Positions 23,989-31,902 of a stretch of DNA of 64,000 nt are shown here, in pieces (the first letter of the stretch is position 1; each line of letters opens with the position of its first letter). This DNA comes from Streptomyces sp. CBMA152. Its GTDB lineage: Bacteria > Actinomycetota > Actinomycetes > Streptomycetales > Streptomycetaceae. The notes below the pieces were generated by a model. It was not told the DNA's origin. It did no database searches and saw nothing but the letters and a program-made list of their open reading frames with translations. The position numbers and the translations under genes were made by a program. Location of the stretch: assembly GCF_014596475.1 (NCBI RefSeq), contig NZ_MECJ01000023.1, positions 1 to 64,000 on the forward strand, read 5' to 3'.

Positions 23989-24573
23989 ATGACCCGCGTG
24001 ATCGCCGGCCGGGCCGGCGGACGCCGCCTGGCCGTACCGCCGGGCAACGGCACCCGCCCCACCTCCGACCGGGCGCGCGAGGGCCTCTTCTCCACCTGGG
24101 AGGCCCTGCTCGGCACCCTGGAGGGCATCCGGGTCGCCGATCTGTACGCCGGGTCGGGCGCGGTGGGCCTGGAGGCGCTGTCCCGGGGAGCCTCGCACGC
24201 CCTGCTCGTGGAGACGGACGCCCGGGCCGTGAAGACCGTCCGCGAGAACGTGCGCGTACTGGGCCTTCCGGGCGCCGAGGTACGTAACGGAAAAGCGGAA
24301 CAGATCGTCGCGGGACCGGCCCCCGAAACCCCGTATGACGTGGTCTTTCTCGATCCGCCGTACGCCGTGACAGATGATGATCTTCGCGAGATCCTGCTCA
24401 CACTCGCCACTGAGGGCTGGCTCGCGGAGGAGTGCCTGGTCACCGTGGAGCGCAGCACCAGAGGCGGGGAATTCGGCTGGCCGCAGGGGTTCGAGCCGCT
24501 GCGGGCCCGTCGTTACGGCGAGGGCACGCTTTGGTACGGTCGCGCCGCCTCTACGTGCGAAGACGCACCATGA
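23989..24573 (+). CDS. rsmD: 16S rRNA (guanine(966)-N2)-methyltransferase RsmD
   Basis: 194 residues, Rossmann-fold methyltransferase. N-terminal TRVIAGRAGGRRLAVP, a cofactor loop in VADLYAGSGAVGLEALSRGA, and the N6/N2-methylase motif DPPY (122-125). The ATG at 23989 follows AAGGACTCAG. It overlaps coaD by 4 bases, the standard rsmD-coaD pairing. It modifies 16S rRNA during 30S maturation. Confidence 0.95.
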   Translation: MTRVIAGRAGGRRLAVPPGNGTRPTSDRAREGLFSTWEALLGTLEGIRVADLYAGSGAVGLEALSRGASHALLVETDARAVKTVRENVRVLGLPGAEVRNGKAEQIVAGPAPETPYDVVFLDPPYAVTDDDLREILLTLATEGWLAEECLVTVERSTRGGEFGWPQGFEPLRARRYGEGTLWYGRAASTCEDAP

Positions 24574-25076
24574 CCGGGAGCGAGGGACTTCAGTTGCGCC
24601 GAGCCGTTTGTCCAGGGTCGTACGACCCCGTCACCAATGGACACCTCGACATCATTGCCCGCGCCTCCAGGCTGTACGACGTGGTGCATGTCGTCGTGAT
24701 GATCAACCAGGCCAAGAAGGGCCTGTTCACCGTCGAGGAGCGGCTCGACCTGCTCCGCGAGGTCACCGCCGACTACGGGAACGTCGAGGTCGAGTCCTTC
24801 CACGGCCTTCTCGTCGACTTCTGCAAGCAGCGGGACATCCCGGCCATCGTGAAGGGGCTCCGCGCGGTCAGCGACTTCGACTACGAGCTCCAGATGGCCC
24901 AGATGAACAACGGGCTCTCGGGCGTCGAGACCCTGTTCGTGCCGACCAACCCGACGTACAGCTTCCTGTCGTCGTCGCTGGTCAAGGAGGTCGCGGCGTG
25001 GGGCGGCGACGTCTCGCACCTGCTGCCCGCGACCGTCCAGGAAGCGCTGGTCGCGAAGATCGCCGAGCAGCGCTGA
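24570..25076 (+). CDS. coaD: Phosphopantetheine adenylyltransferase
   Basis: 168 residues; transfers AMP to 4'-phosphopantetheine in coenzyme A synthesis. HXGH-type motif TNGH (22-25) in CPGSYDPVTNGHLD, the KGLRAVSDFDYELQMA segment and the YSFLSSS motif are intact. The ATG at 24570 overlaps the rsmD stop; a TTG at 24594 with GAGGGA before it would drop eight residues and is an alternative. Confidence 0.97.
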   Translation: MTGSEGLQLRRAVCPGSYDPVTNGHLDIIARASRLYDVVHVVVMINQAKKGLFTVEERLDLLREVTADYGNVEVESFHGLLVDFCKQRDIPAIVKGLRAVSDFDYELQMAQMNNGLSGVETLFVPTNPTYSFLSSSLVKEVAAWGGDVSHLLPATVQEALVAKIAEQR

Positions 25077-25172
25077 ACTGACTGCCCGTCAGCTGGTGTC
25101 GGGCGGGGTCCGACTGGCCTTACAGTCGTCCCGTCCGTCTCCCAACCAGTCGTAGAGAGTGGCGAGCACACG

Positions 25173-26264
25173 GTGGACGTGCAGAAGAAGCTGGACGAGA
25201 TCGTCGGTGCCGTCTCCGGCGCCCGCTCCATGCCGATGTCGGCCTCGTGCGTGGTCAACCGCGCCGAGCTGCTCGCGCTCCTCGAAGAGGTGCGCCAGGC
25301 CCTGCCCGGCTCGCTCGCGCAGGCCCAGGAGCTGATCGGCGGCCGCGAGCAGATGGTCGAGCAGGCCCGCCAGGAGGCCGAGCGGATCATCGAGTCCGCG
25401 CACGCCCAGCGCGGCACGCTGATCTCTGACACGGCCGTCGCCCGGCAGTCCCAGGACGAGGCCGACCGGATCCTCGCCGAGGCCAAGCGCGAGGCCGACG
25501 AGATCCGCGCCGAGGCCGACAACTACGTCGACTCCAAGCTGGCCAACTTCGAAGTGGTCCTCACCAAGACCATCGGCTCGGTCGACCGCGGCCGCGAGAA
25601 GCTGCTCGGCCGGGGTCCCGGCCTCGACGAGCAGGGACAGGCGGACGCGGACGCCCCCGAGTACAGCGCGGACCCGCAGACGCTCATCGCGCGGGCCGAC
25701 GAGTACGTCGACGCCAAGCTCGGCGCGTTCGAGGCCGTGCTCGCCAAGACGCTGGAGGCGGTCGGGCGGGGCCGCGAGACGCTGCACGGCCGGATCGCCT
25801 CCGACGAGCTGGGCGCGCACATGGCCGCGCAGGACGCCGCGGGCGCCCTTGGCCGGCACACCAGTGACGCGGACTATCTGGCGGGGCTCGCCGAGCTGGC
25901 CGACCCCACGCCGCAGGCCGCCGCGCCCCAGGTCCAGGTGCCCGCGCAGGTGTACGACCCGTACGGCTACGGGCAGGCGCAGCCCCAGCAGGATCCGTAC
26001 GCCGTCGCGGGTGACGGGTCGGCCGGGTACGCCACGCCGTACGCGGCGCAGACCCATCAGCAGTACGGGCAGTACGGCTACGACCAGCAGGTGCCGCAGC
26101 AGGATCCGTACGGGTATGAGCAGCAGGCGTACGGGCAGGTCCAGGGGCAGGCCCACATCCCGCAGCCCGCGCATCCGCAGCAGGGTGCGCTGGATGAGAC
26201 CAGCCTCTTTGATACGAGCATGATCGACCTTGAGCAGTTGCGGCAGTACGAGCAGGGCCGGTAG
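25173..26264 (+). CDS. DivIVA-domain-like coiled-coil cell-division protein (SepIVA-like)
   Basis: 363 residues. The N-terminal half (about 1-190) is a long charged coiled coil (REQMVEQARQEAERIIESAH, EADRILAEAKREADEIRAEA), often mis-described as an ATP synthase b subunit. Two similar YVDxKLxxFExVLxKT segments occur (near residues 117 and 185), a possible internal duplication. The C-terminal half is Gln/Tyr/Pro-rich (DPYGYGQAQPQ, QQDPYGYEQQ) and disordered. Its place directly before DUF177-rpmF-rnc-mutM-smc matches that of SepIVA in mycobacteria, so a septation or polar-growth role is inferred from synteny and architecture. GTG start. Confidence 0.82.
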   Translation: MDVQKKLDEIVGAVSGARSMPMSASCVVNRAELLALLEEVRQALPGSLAQAQELIGGREQMVEQARQEAERIIESAHAQRGTLISDTAVARQSQDEADRILAEAKREADEIRAEADNYVDSKLANFEVVLTKTIGSVDRGREKLLGRGPGLDEQGQADADAPEYSADPQTLIARADEYVDAKLGAFEAVLAKTLEAVGRGRETLHGRIASDELGAHMAAQDAAGALGRHTSDADYLAGLAELADPTPQAAAPQVQVPAQVYDPYGYGQAQPQQDPYAVAGDGSAGYATPYAAQTHQQYGQYGYDQQVPQQDPYGYEQQAYGQVQGQAHIPQPAHPQQGALDETSLFDTSMIDLEQLRQYEQGR

Positions 26265-26517
26265 GCGCGGATCTTCGGGTGCGGGCCGTCTGTGGCTGGT
26301 CGCGCAGTTCCCCGCGCCCCTAGGTAGGTACGGGTACCGCACCTGCATCCGCTCGGCGCGCCCCTGAAGCGCCGGGGTGGATTGGGCCAATCGGCGGCCG
26401 TCCAGTATCCTGGCTCTTCGGTCGCGCGTACGTCCGTGATCACCGCTGCCCGCGCAGCGCCGCACCCCACGGCGACGCCCGGCGGCCACCCTCCACGATC
26501 CGAAAGCGGGAAGAACC
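26265..26517. other. Intergenic region with dispersed repeat
   Basis: Holds one copy of the CGCGCAGTTCCCCGCGCC repeat (26296-26321) and a TATCCT hexamer at 26406-26411 that could be a -10 for the DUF177-rpmF-rnc operon. No coding signal seen. Confidence 0.5.
26296..26321 (+). repeat. Dispersed CGCGCAGTTCCCC element, copy 1
   Basis: A single half-element; the same core recurs at 41076-41102 and as an inverted pair at 48381-48444. It lies after the stop of the SepIVA-like gene. Confidence 0.85.
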
Positions 26518-27156
26518 CTGAGCACGCACCTTGACCACCGCAACCCTCTCGTGTTCGACACACACGAGCTGGGTCGGCGTCCTGGTGCCCTGCAGCGGAT
26601 CTCCCGCACGGTCGAGGCGCCCAAGGATCTCGGGATCCAGGACGTCGTGGGAGTGCCCGAGGGCGCGCCCGTGGAAATCGAGCTCCGCCTGGAGTCGGTC
26701 ATGGAAGGGGTGCTTGTCACAGGCACCGCCCGTGCATCGGCCGAGGGTGAGTGCGTAAGGTGTCTGGAGCCGCTGGAGCTTGCGCTCGACGCGGACTTCC
26801 AGGAGTTGTTCTCGTACCCTGACGCCGACGACCGGGGCCGCAGCAAGCAGGCGGAGCCGGCCGACGACGCCGAGGACGAGGACATCATCCCGCTTGAGGA
26901 CGGACTCTTCGACCTCGAGCCGGTGCTGCGTGATGCGGTGGTGCTCGCACTGCCGATGCAGCCGGTGTGCCGGGAGACGTGTCTCGGCCTGTGTTCCACC
27001 TGTGGATTCAGGCTTGAGGACGACCCCGACCACCACCATGACGCCGTCGACATCCGTTGGGCGGCACTGCAAGGACTCGCCGGGACCATCCAGGACGGCG
27101 AGAAGGACAACATGAGCGGCGCCGATTCGGGCGTCGACGAGAAGCAGGAGAAGTAG
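26518..27156 (+). CDS. DUF177 (YceD-like) protein
   Basis: A DUF177 protein, 212 residues if started at CTG 26518 (STHLDHRNPLVFDTHELG) or 201 from GTG 26551 (MFDTHELG). CTG is preferred because GGGAAGAA precedes it at ribosome-site distance and the extra residues read like family sequence, whereas GTG 26551 has no purine-rich site. Cysteines ECVRCLEPL and VCRETCLGLCSTCG suggest a zinc-binding C-terminus. In bacteria this gene is almost always just before rpmF, and its family is linked to 23S rRNA accumulation. It ends 2 bases before rpmF. Confidence 0.88.
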   Translation: MSTHLDHRNPLVFDTHELGRRPGALQRISRTVEAPKDLGIQDVVGVPEGAPVEIELRLESVMEGVLVTGTARASAEGECVRCLEPLELALDADFQELFSYPDADDRGRSKQAEPADDAEDEDIIPLEDGLFDLEPVLRDAVVLALPMQPVCRETCLGLCSTCGFRLEDDPDHHHDAVDIRWAALQGLAGTIQDGEKDNMSGADSGVDEKQEK

Positions 27157-27158
27157 CC

Positions 27159-27332
27159 GTGGCTGTTCCGAAGCGGAAGATGTCGCGCAGCAACACGCGC
27201 CACCGCCGGTCGCAGTGGAAGGCTGCGGTCCCCACCCTGGTTTCGTGCGAGCGTTGCCAGGAGCCGAAGCAGCAGCACATCGCGTGCCCGAGCTGCGGCA
27301 CCTACAACAAGCGCCAGGTCCTCGAGGTCTGA
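27159..27332 (+). CDS. rpmF: 50S ribosomal protein L32 (zinc-type)
   Basis: 57 residues from GTG 27159 (AVPKRKMSRSNTRHRRSQWK). Cysteines CERC and CPSC form the zinc ribbon, so this is the C+ form. Tightly coupled to the DUF177 gene (2-base gap) and followed after 19 bases by rnc. Confidence 0.98.
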   Translation: MAVPKRKMSRSNTRHRRSQWKAAVPTLVSCERCQEPKQQHIACPSCGTYNKRQVLEV

Positions 27333-27351
27333 GCGGCTGGTGAGAGGCCCG

Positions 27352-28185
27352 ATGTCTGATCTGTCGAATGCCGGCGCCAAGAAGGCGGGCACCAGCGACA
27401 ACAACTCGGCCTCGTCCCACACGCTTCTGGAAGGGCGGCTCGGGTATCACCTTGAGTCCGCCCTTCTGGTGCGTGCACTGACCCACCGGTCGTACGCGTA
27501 CGAGAACGGCGGTCTGCCGACCAACGAACGGCTCGAGTTCCTCGGGGACTCGGTGCTCGGTCTGGTCGTCACGGACACGCTGTACCGCACCCACCCGGAC
27601 CTCCCGGAAGGCCAGTTGGCCAAACTCCGGGCCGCGGTGGTCAACTCTCGTGCGCTGGCGCAGGTGGGCCGCGGGCTCGACCTCGGCTCCTTCATCCGGC
27701 TCGGCCGGGGCGAAGAGGGCACGGGCGGCCGGGACAAGGCGTCCATCCTCGCCGACACCCTTGAAGCGGTGATCGGCGCGGTGTATCTGGACCAGGGCCT
27801 GGAGGCGGCTTCCGAGCTCGTCCACCGGCTCTTCGACCCCCTGATCGAGAAGTCCTCGAACCTCGGGGCCGGACTGGACTGGAAGACCAGTCTCCAGGAG
27901 CTGACCGCGGCCGAAGGCCTCGGTGTTCCGGAGTACCTGGTCTCCGAGACGGGTCCCGACCACGAGAAGACCTTTACTGCTGCCGCCCGCGTCGGTGGTG
28001 TCTCGTACGGCACCGGCACCGGCCGCAGCAAGAAGGAAGCGGAGCAGCAGGCCGCCGAATCGGCTTGGCTCGCGATTCGTGCGTCCGCCGACGAGCGGAT
28101 CGCGAAGGCGAAGGCGGAGGCCGAGGCCCCCGCCACCGAGCAGGACGGCGGGACGCCGACCCCCGCCGCCGACCCGGCTGCCTGA
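27352..28185 (+). CDS. rnc: Ribonuclease III
   Basis: 277 residues; cleaves double-stranded RNA in rRNA and mRNA processing. In S. coelicolor the same gene is absB, a global antibiotic regulator. The catalytic domain carries the signature NERLEFLGDSVLGL (E and D metal ligands) and ADTLEAVIGAVYLD. The double-stranded RNA-binding domain follows (about 170-240, ending RSKKEAEQQAAESAW). A 35-residue Ala/Glu/Pro tail is additional. The ATG at 27352 has GAGAGG four bases before it. A strong terminator follows. Confidence 0.97.
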   Translation: MSDLSNAGAKKAGTSDNNSASSHTLLEGRLGYHLESALLVRALTHRSYAYENGGLPTNERLEFLGDSVLGLVVTDTLYRTHPDLPEGQLAKLRAAVVNSRALAQVGRGLDLGSFIRLGRGEEGTGGRDKASILADTLEAVIGAVYLDQGLEAASELVHRLFDPLIEKSSNLGAGLDWKTSLQELTAAEGLGVPEYLVSETGPDHEKTFTAAARVGGVSYGTGTGRSKKEAEQQAAESAWLAIRASADERIAKAKAEAEAPATEQDGGTPTPAADPAA

Positions 28186-28200
28186 ACCGTTTTCTTCAGC

Positions 28201-28236
28201 CCCGCCCGCACGAGCTTCGTGCGGGCGGGTTTTTTT
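28201..28236 (+). terminator. Rho-independent terminator after rnc
   Basis: A 13-bp stem (CCCGCCCGCACGA/TCGTGCGGGCGGG), 3-base loop and seven T residues: the best canonical terminator in the window. Confidence 0.97.
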
Positions 28237-28391
28237 GCGCCCCCCGCTGTGGGCAGTCGTTCCGCTGGGGCGGAACGGGTGGGCACAGCGGACCACGGTC
28301 CGCAGACGAACAGGGGGCCAGGGCGTAGTCCCGGATGAGGAGCGGGATACCCTTCCAGCAACCCGCAAATCCGCCCCCTCCGGAGGACCCC

Positions 28392-29252
28392 GTGCCCGAG
28401 TTGCCCGAGGTCGAAGTCGTGCGCAGGGGACTTGAGCGCTGGGTCGCCGGGCGGACCGTCGCGGGCGTCGACGTGCTGCACCCCCGGGCCGTGCGCCGCC
28501 ACCTCGCCGGCGGGGAGGACTTCGCGGCCCGCCTCAAGGGCCACCGCATCGGCGTCGCGCGCCGGCGCGGCAAGTATCTGTGGCTGCCGCTCGACGACAC
28601 CGACCAGTCCGTGCTCGGGCACCTCGGCATGAGCGGGCAGCTGCTCGTACAGCCCGAGAGCGCGCCCGACGAGAAGCATCTGCGGATCCGCGTCCGGTTC
28701 CAGGACGCCGCCGGAACCGAGCTGCGCTTCGTCGACCAGCGCACCTTCGGCGGGCTGTCGCTGCACGACAACACCCCCGACGGCCTGCCCGACGTCATCG
28801 CGCACATCGCGCGCGACCCGCTCGACGAAGTCTTCGACGACGACGCCCTCTTCACCGCGCTGCGTCTGCGGCGCACGACGGTCAAGCGCGCGCTGCTCGA
28901 CCAGTCCCTCATCAGCGGCGTCGGCAACATCTACGCCGACGAGGCGCTGTGGCGCGCCAAGTTGCACTACGAGCGCCCCACTTCGACCCTCACACGCCCC
29001 AAGTCCGCCGAACTCCTCGGCCACGTACGGGACGTGATGAACGCGGCGCTCGCCGTCGGCGGCACCAGCTTCGACAGCCTCTACGTGAATGTGAACGGGG
29101 AGTCGGGGTACTTCGACCGGTCACTCGACGCGTACGGGCGCGAGGGCGAACCGTGCCACCGGTGCGGTACCCCGATGCGCCGGCGCCCGTGGATGAACCG
29201 CTCCAGTTACTTCTGCCCGCGCTGTCAGCGGGCGCCGCGCGCCGTGTCGTAA
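28392..29252 (+). CDS. mutM: Formamidopyrimidine-DNA glycosylase
   Basis: 286 residues; excises 8-oxoguanine and nicks the abasic site. The mature N-terminal proline nucleophile and E of PELPEVE fix the start at GTG 28392 (GGAGG before it). H2TH region LLDQSLISGVGNIYADEALW and C-terminal zinc finger CHRCGTPMRRR...CPRCQR are complete. It overlaps the convergent HxlR gene by 28 bases at the 3' ends. Confidence 0.97.
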   Translation: MPELPEVEVVRRGLERWVAGRTVAGVDVLHPRAVRRHLAGGEDFAARLKGHRIGVARRRGKYLWLPLDDTDQSVLGHLGMSGQLLVQPESAPDEKHLRIRVRFQDAAGTELRFVDQRTFGGLSLHDNTPDGLPDVIAHIARDPLDEVFDDDALFTALRLRRTTVKRALLDQSLISGVGNIYADEALWRAKLHYERPTSTLTRPKSAELLGHVRDVMNAALAVGGTSFDSLYVNVNGESGYFDRSLDAYGREGEPCHRCGTPMRRRPWMNRSSYFCPRCQRAPRAVS

Positions 29253-29632
29253 CTCTCGCGCGCCGCAAGGACCGTGGGCATCCGGTCCTCCATGAAGTGG
29301 ATCAGGCCGACGAGCCGTTCGGCGACCTCTCGGCCGAGCGGGGTCAGGCTGTAGTCGACGCGCGGCGGATTGGTCGGCCGGGCGTCGCGGTGGACGAGCC
29401 CGTCGCGCTCCAAGGCGTGCAGTGTCTGGGAGAGCATCTTCTCGCTGACGCCGTCGACCCGGCGCCGCAGCTCGTTGAAGCGGAAGCCGCCCTCGTACAG
29501 CGCGCCCAGCGTGAGACTGCCCCAGCGCCCGGTGACGTGCTCCAGTGTGCCCCGGGACGGGCACGCCTTGGAGAACACGTCGAAGGGCAGGTCTGCGGGC
29601 GCGGTGACGGTCTCGGTGGCGGTCTCTTCCAT
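29225..29632 (-). CDS. HxlR-family transcriptional regulator
   Basis: 135 residues from ATG 29632; a GTG at 29641 would add three. Winged HTH of the HxlR/DUF24 type (GRWGSLTLGALYEGGFRFNE, SEKMLSQTLHALERDGLV). The conserved N-terminal cysteine C24 in KACPSRG is the redox or electrophile sensor in related YodB/HypR proteins. Upstream is a perfect 9-bp inverted repeat at 29655-29677, a likely autoregulatory operator. No divergent target gene is present, so its regulon is unclear. The 3' end overlaps mutM. Confidence 0.9.
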   Translation of the reverse strand: MEETATETVTAPADLPFDVFSKACPSRGTLEHVTGRWGSLTLGALYEGGFRFNELRRRVDGVSEKMLSQTLHALERDGLVHRDARPTNPPRVDYSLTPLGREVAERLVGLIHFMEDRMPTVLAARESYDTARGAR

Positions 29633-29654
29633 GAACACCACCGTACTCCGACAC

Positions 29655-29677
29655 AGCGCTAACCAGAAGTTAGCGCT
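29655..29677. promoter_or_regulatory. Palindromic operator candidate upstream of the HxlR gene
   Basis: AGCGCTAAC (29655-29663) and GTTAGCGCT (29669-29677) around CAGAA. It lies 23 bases upstream of the HxlR start, placing it over the promoter. Confidence 0.6.
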
Positions 29678-29697
29678 GCATCAGGGGTGCGGGCGGC

Positions 29698-30591
29698 TCA
29701 GAAACCGAAGTCCTGCGTCCACCACGGGCCGCCCTCGCCGAAGTGCACTCCGACGCCCAGCGTCTTGTAGTCGCAGTTCAGGATGTTCGCGCGGTGGCCG
29801 GGGCTGTTCATCCACGCCTCCATGACCGCCTTGGCGTCCGCCTGGCCGCGCGCGATGTTCTCGCCGCCCAGGTTGCCGATGCCCGCCTTCGCGGCGCGGT
29901 CCCAGGGGCTTTTGCCGTCCGGGTCGGTGTGGTCGAAGAAGCCGCGCGCCGCCATGTCGTCGCTGAACGCGGTGGCCAGGGCGGCGAGCGAGCCGTCGGC
30001 CTTCAGCGGGGAACAGCCGGCCTGCGCGCGCTGCTGGTTGACGAGCGAGACGACCGTGGCGGCCGCTGCGGCCTCGGCGGTCGGCGCCTTGGCCTGCCGC
30101 TGCTCGGGCAGCACCGTGACCTTCGGCGCGTGCGTGAGAGGGGCCTCGGTCTTCGGCGCGACCGGAGCCGTCGACTTCTGCTCCGACGGGGTCGCGGAGG
30201 CCGACGGCGTCTTGCTGGGCGCTGAGGCCGAGGGGGAGGTGAGGGGCGCGTGGGTGCTCGGCGAGGTGGTGGCCGGCGTCGCCGAGGGGGCCGCGCTGGT
30301 CGGCTTCACCGCCTCGCCGCCCTGCTGGCGCAGATCGGACGTGCCGTCCGCCTGGACGTGCTTGTCGGCGCTGCTGCCACCGTTCAGTGCGAAGGTGGAG
30401 CCGCCCGGCAGCAGCCCCGAGGCTATGGCGACGGCGCCCACGGCGACGGCTGCGGACGCGCCGAGCAGGCCGGTGCGCACGGGCACCACGGGCCGCTTCT
30501 TGCGGCGCGCGGCACCCTGGGGCGTACTTCCCGTGCCCTGCGCGTGGTCTTCGGCGGCGGGCGCGGGGGCGGAGCGACGATGGCGTCCCAT
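29698..30591 (-). CDS. CAP-domain (SCP-like) secreted or membrane-anchored protein
   Basis: 297 residues. A cytoplasmic basic segment (GAARRKKRPVVPVRTG) is followed by one membrane segment (about 38-60, LLGASAAVAVGAVAIASGLL), then a long Ser/Thr/Pro/Ala linker (about 80-165), then a C-terminal CAP domain (about 175-297) with SLVNQQRAQAGCSPL, ENIARG, HRANILN and a WWTQDFGF end. CAP proteins are extracellular and may be proteases, lipid binders or adhesins; activity here is unknown. The ATG at 30591 follows GGAAGG. Two cysteines in the CAP domain could form a disulfide. Confidence 0.88.
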   Translation of the reverse strand: MGRHRRSAPAPAAEDHAQGTGSTPQGAARRKKRPVVPVRTGLLGASAAVAVGAVAIASGLLPGGSTFALNGGSSADKHVQADGTSDLRQQGGEAVKPTSAAPSATPATTSPSTHAPLTSPSASAPSKTPSASATPSEQKSTAPVAPKTEAPLTHAPKVTVLPEQRQAKAPTAEAAAAATVVSLVNQQRAQAGCSPLKADGSLAALATAFSDDMAARGFFDHTDPDGKSPWDRAAKAGIGNLGGENIARGQADAKAVMEAWMNSPGHRANILNCDYKTLGVGVHFGEGGPWWTQDFGF

Positions 30592-30769
30592 CTGCGGACC
30601 TTCCCTCATGGCTGCAGTGCTGTTCCGGTGCCTGAGCCCCCGGCGCCCGGTCGCCTTCGGGGGCGACTGGGTCTAGTCCGAACGGGTGAGGCTCATTGCG
30701 TCGGGACTGTACGCCATGACGCAGGAGGGCGAAGTGCTCCGTGTGCAATTGGCCGGTTAGCGTGCAGCC

Positions 30770-31051
30770 ATGAACGAAGATGCACGGCTCGTCGCGTGGG
30801 TACGCGGCCGAGTACAGGGAGTGGGCTTCCGCTGGTTCACCAGGGCAAACGCTTTGGAGATCGGCGACCTCGTCGGATTCGCGCTCAATCTCGACGACGG
30901 CCGGGTGCAGGTGGTGGCCGAGGGTCCACGTGAGAATTGCCACCGTTTGCTTCAGTGGCTTCGCGGCGACGACACACCCGGCGAGGTCACGGGCGTCACC
31001 GAGATCTGGGACGCGCCGCGCGGCGGCTACGACACCTTCGCGATCCGCTAG
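30770..31051 (+). CDS. acyP: Acylphosphatase
   Basis: 93 residues; hydrolyses acyl phosphates. The signature GRVQGVGFRWFT has the phosphate-binding arginine R21, and LNLDDGRVQVVAEG carries the catalytic asparagine N40. Length and fold are typical. It stands alone upstream of the smc region; a GC hairpin (31057-31076) follows its stop. Confidence 0.95.
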   Translation: MNEDARLVAWVRGRVQGVGFRWFTRANALEIGDLVGFALNLDDGRVQVVAEGPRENCHRLLQWLRGDDTPGEVTGVTEIWDAPRGGYDTFAIR

Positions 31052-31432
31052 GGCGCGCCCGCCGCGACCGGCGGGCCCCCGGCGCCGCTACTCGCGAGTC
31101 CGTTCCGTCCGCACGCCCCTGACCTCGTACGACTTCGTTGTTGCCATTCCGGTTCAGGCGTGCAAGGCTGCGGACGTAAGGATGATCTCCACGCCCCCAG
31201 GGCTCCGAGGAGAGGCCGCGCCCGAGTGCTTCCGGGCCGAACGGCCCCCGGAATGCCCGCCGATACGGGGCGTGATCGTGTTGACCGTCAAACTTTTTGG
31301 TGAGACGCTGGAAGCCCCGCGCACCTTAGCTGTTTGGCATGAAGAACCCCGTCAAGTCCAAGCACCGCGGGTGCGATTCCCTCACGACCCACACCGCTTC
31401 GGTCGGTCACTCAGTGTGGAGGACCATCCATC
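31052..31432. other. Intergenic region between acyP and the small coiled-coil gene
   Basis: Contains a 7-bp hairpin GCCCGCC/GGCGGGC (31057-31076), probably terminating acyP, and TTGACCGTCAA (31281-31291), a near-palindrome that could be a -35 box or operator. No further gene seen. Confidence 0.5.
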
Positions 31433-31651
31433 ATGGCAAAGGCGCTTCTCGGTTACGTCGGCGGTTCCGACCCGCGACTCCTCGCCGAGATGCGACGGCT
31501 CCAGCAGCGTGTCCAGGACCTTGAGTCCGAGCTCGTACGGATCCAGTCCGAGAAGGACGCGCTGTCCGCTGCCGTTGCTTCGCACCACGGAGACTCGCTG
31601 CTCGAAGGCATCGACATCGACGTACCCCAGGCGGAGCCTGCGCTCACCTGA
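31433..31651 (+). CDS. Small coiled-coil protein upstream of smc
   Basis: 72 residues, MAKALLGYVGGSDPRLLAEM onward. A heptad-like helix (RRLQQRVQDLESELVRIQSEKDAL region, about 20-47) is followed by an acidic tail ending IDIDVPQAEPALT. GGAGGACC lies before the ATG. It is an independent gene 251 bases before smc. I recognise it as a conserved Streptomyces protein of the smc locus without known role; a partner or regulator of SMC is only a guess from position. Confidence 0.82.
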   Translation: MAKALLGYVGGSDPRLLAEMRRLQQRVQDLESELVRIQSEKDALSAAVASHHGDSLLEGIDIDVPQAEPALT

Positions 31652-31902
31652 TCCGGGCCGTACCCCGAAGGCCCGCAGGGTGAGGAACACTCTCCCAAGA
31701 TAGATATGCAAGGGACGCTTTGGCGTCCCTTCTTTCTTGTCGCTCGCCGTTGCCAGGCGCTGCTCGTCGGTGACGCACGCTCGCGCGCGCAGACCACGGT
31801 TGATCTGTTCACGTCTGATCTGCCCCTGGTTCCCGGTGGTGAAACCGCCGCGACCGCGCCTTCCCGGTGCTTCGCTGTGGGCGGAGAGTAGAGTCCGACG
31901 GC

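Noticed and set aside
25173..26264. ATP synthase F0 subunit b
   Set aside because: The coiled coil superficially resembles it, but there is no membrane helix and no atp genes nearby; a DivIVA/SepIVA-type protein fits better.
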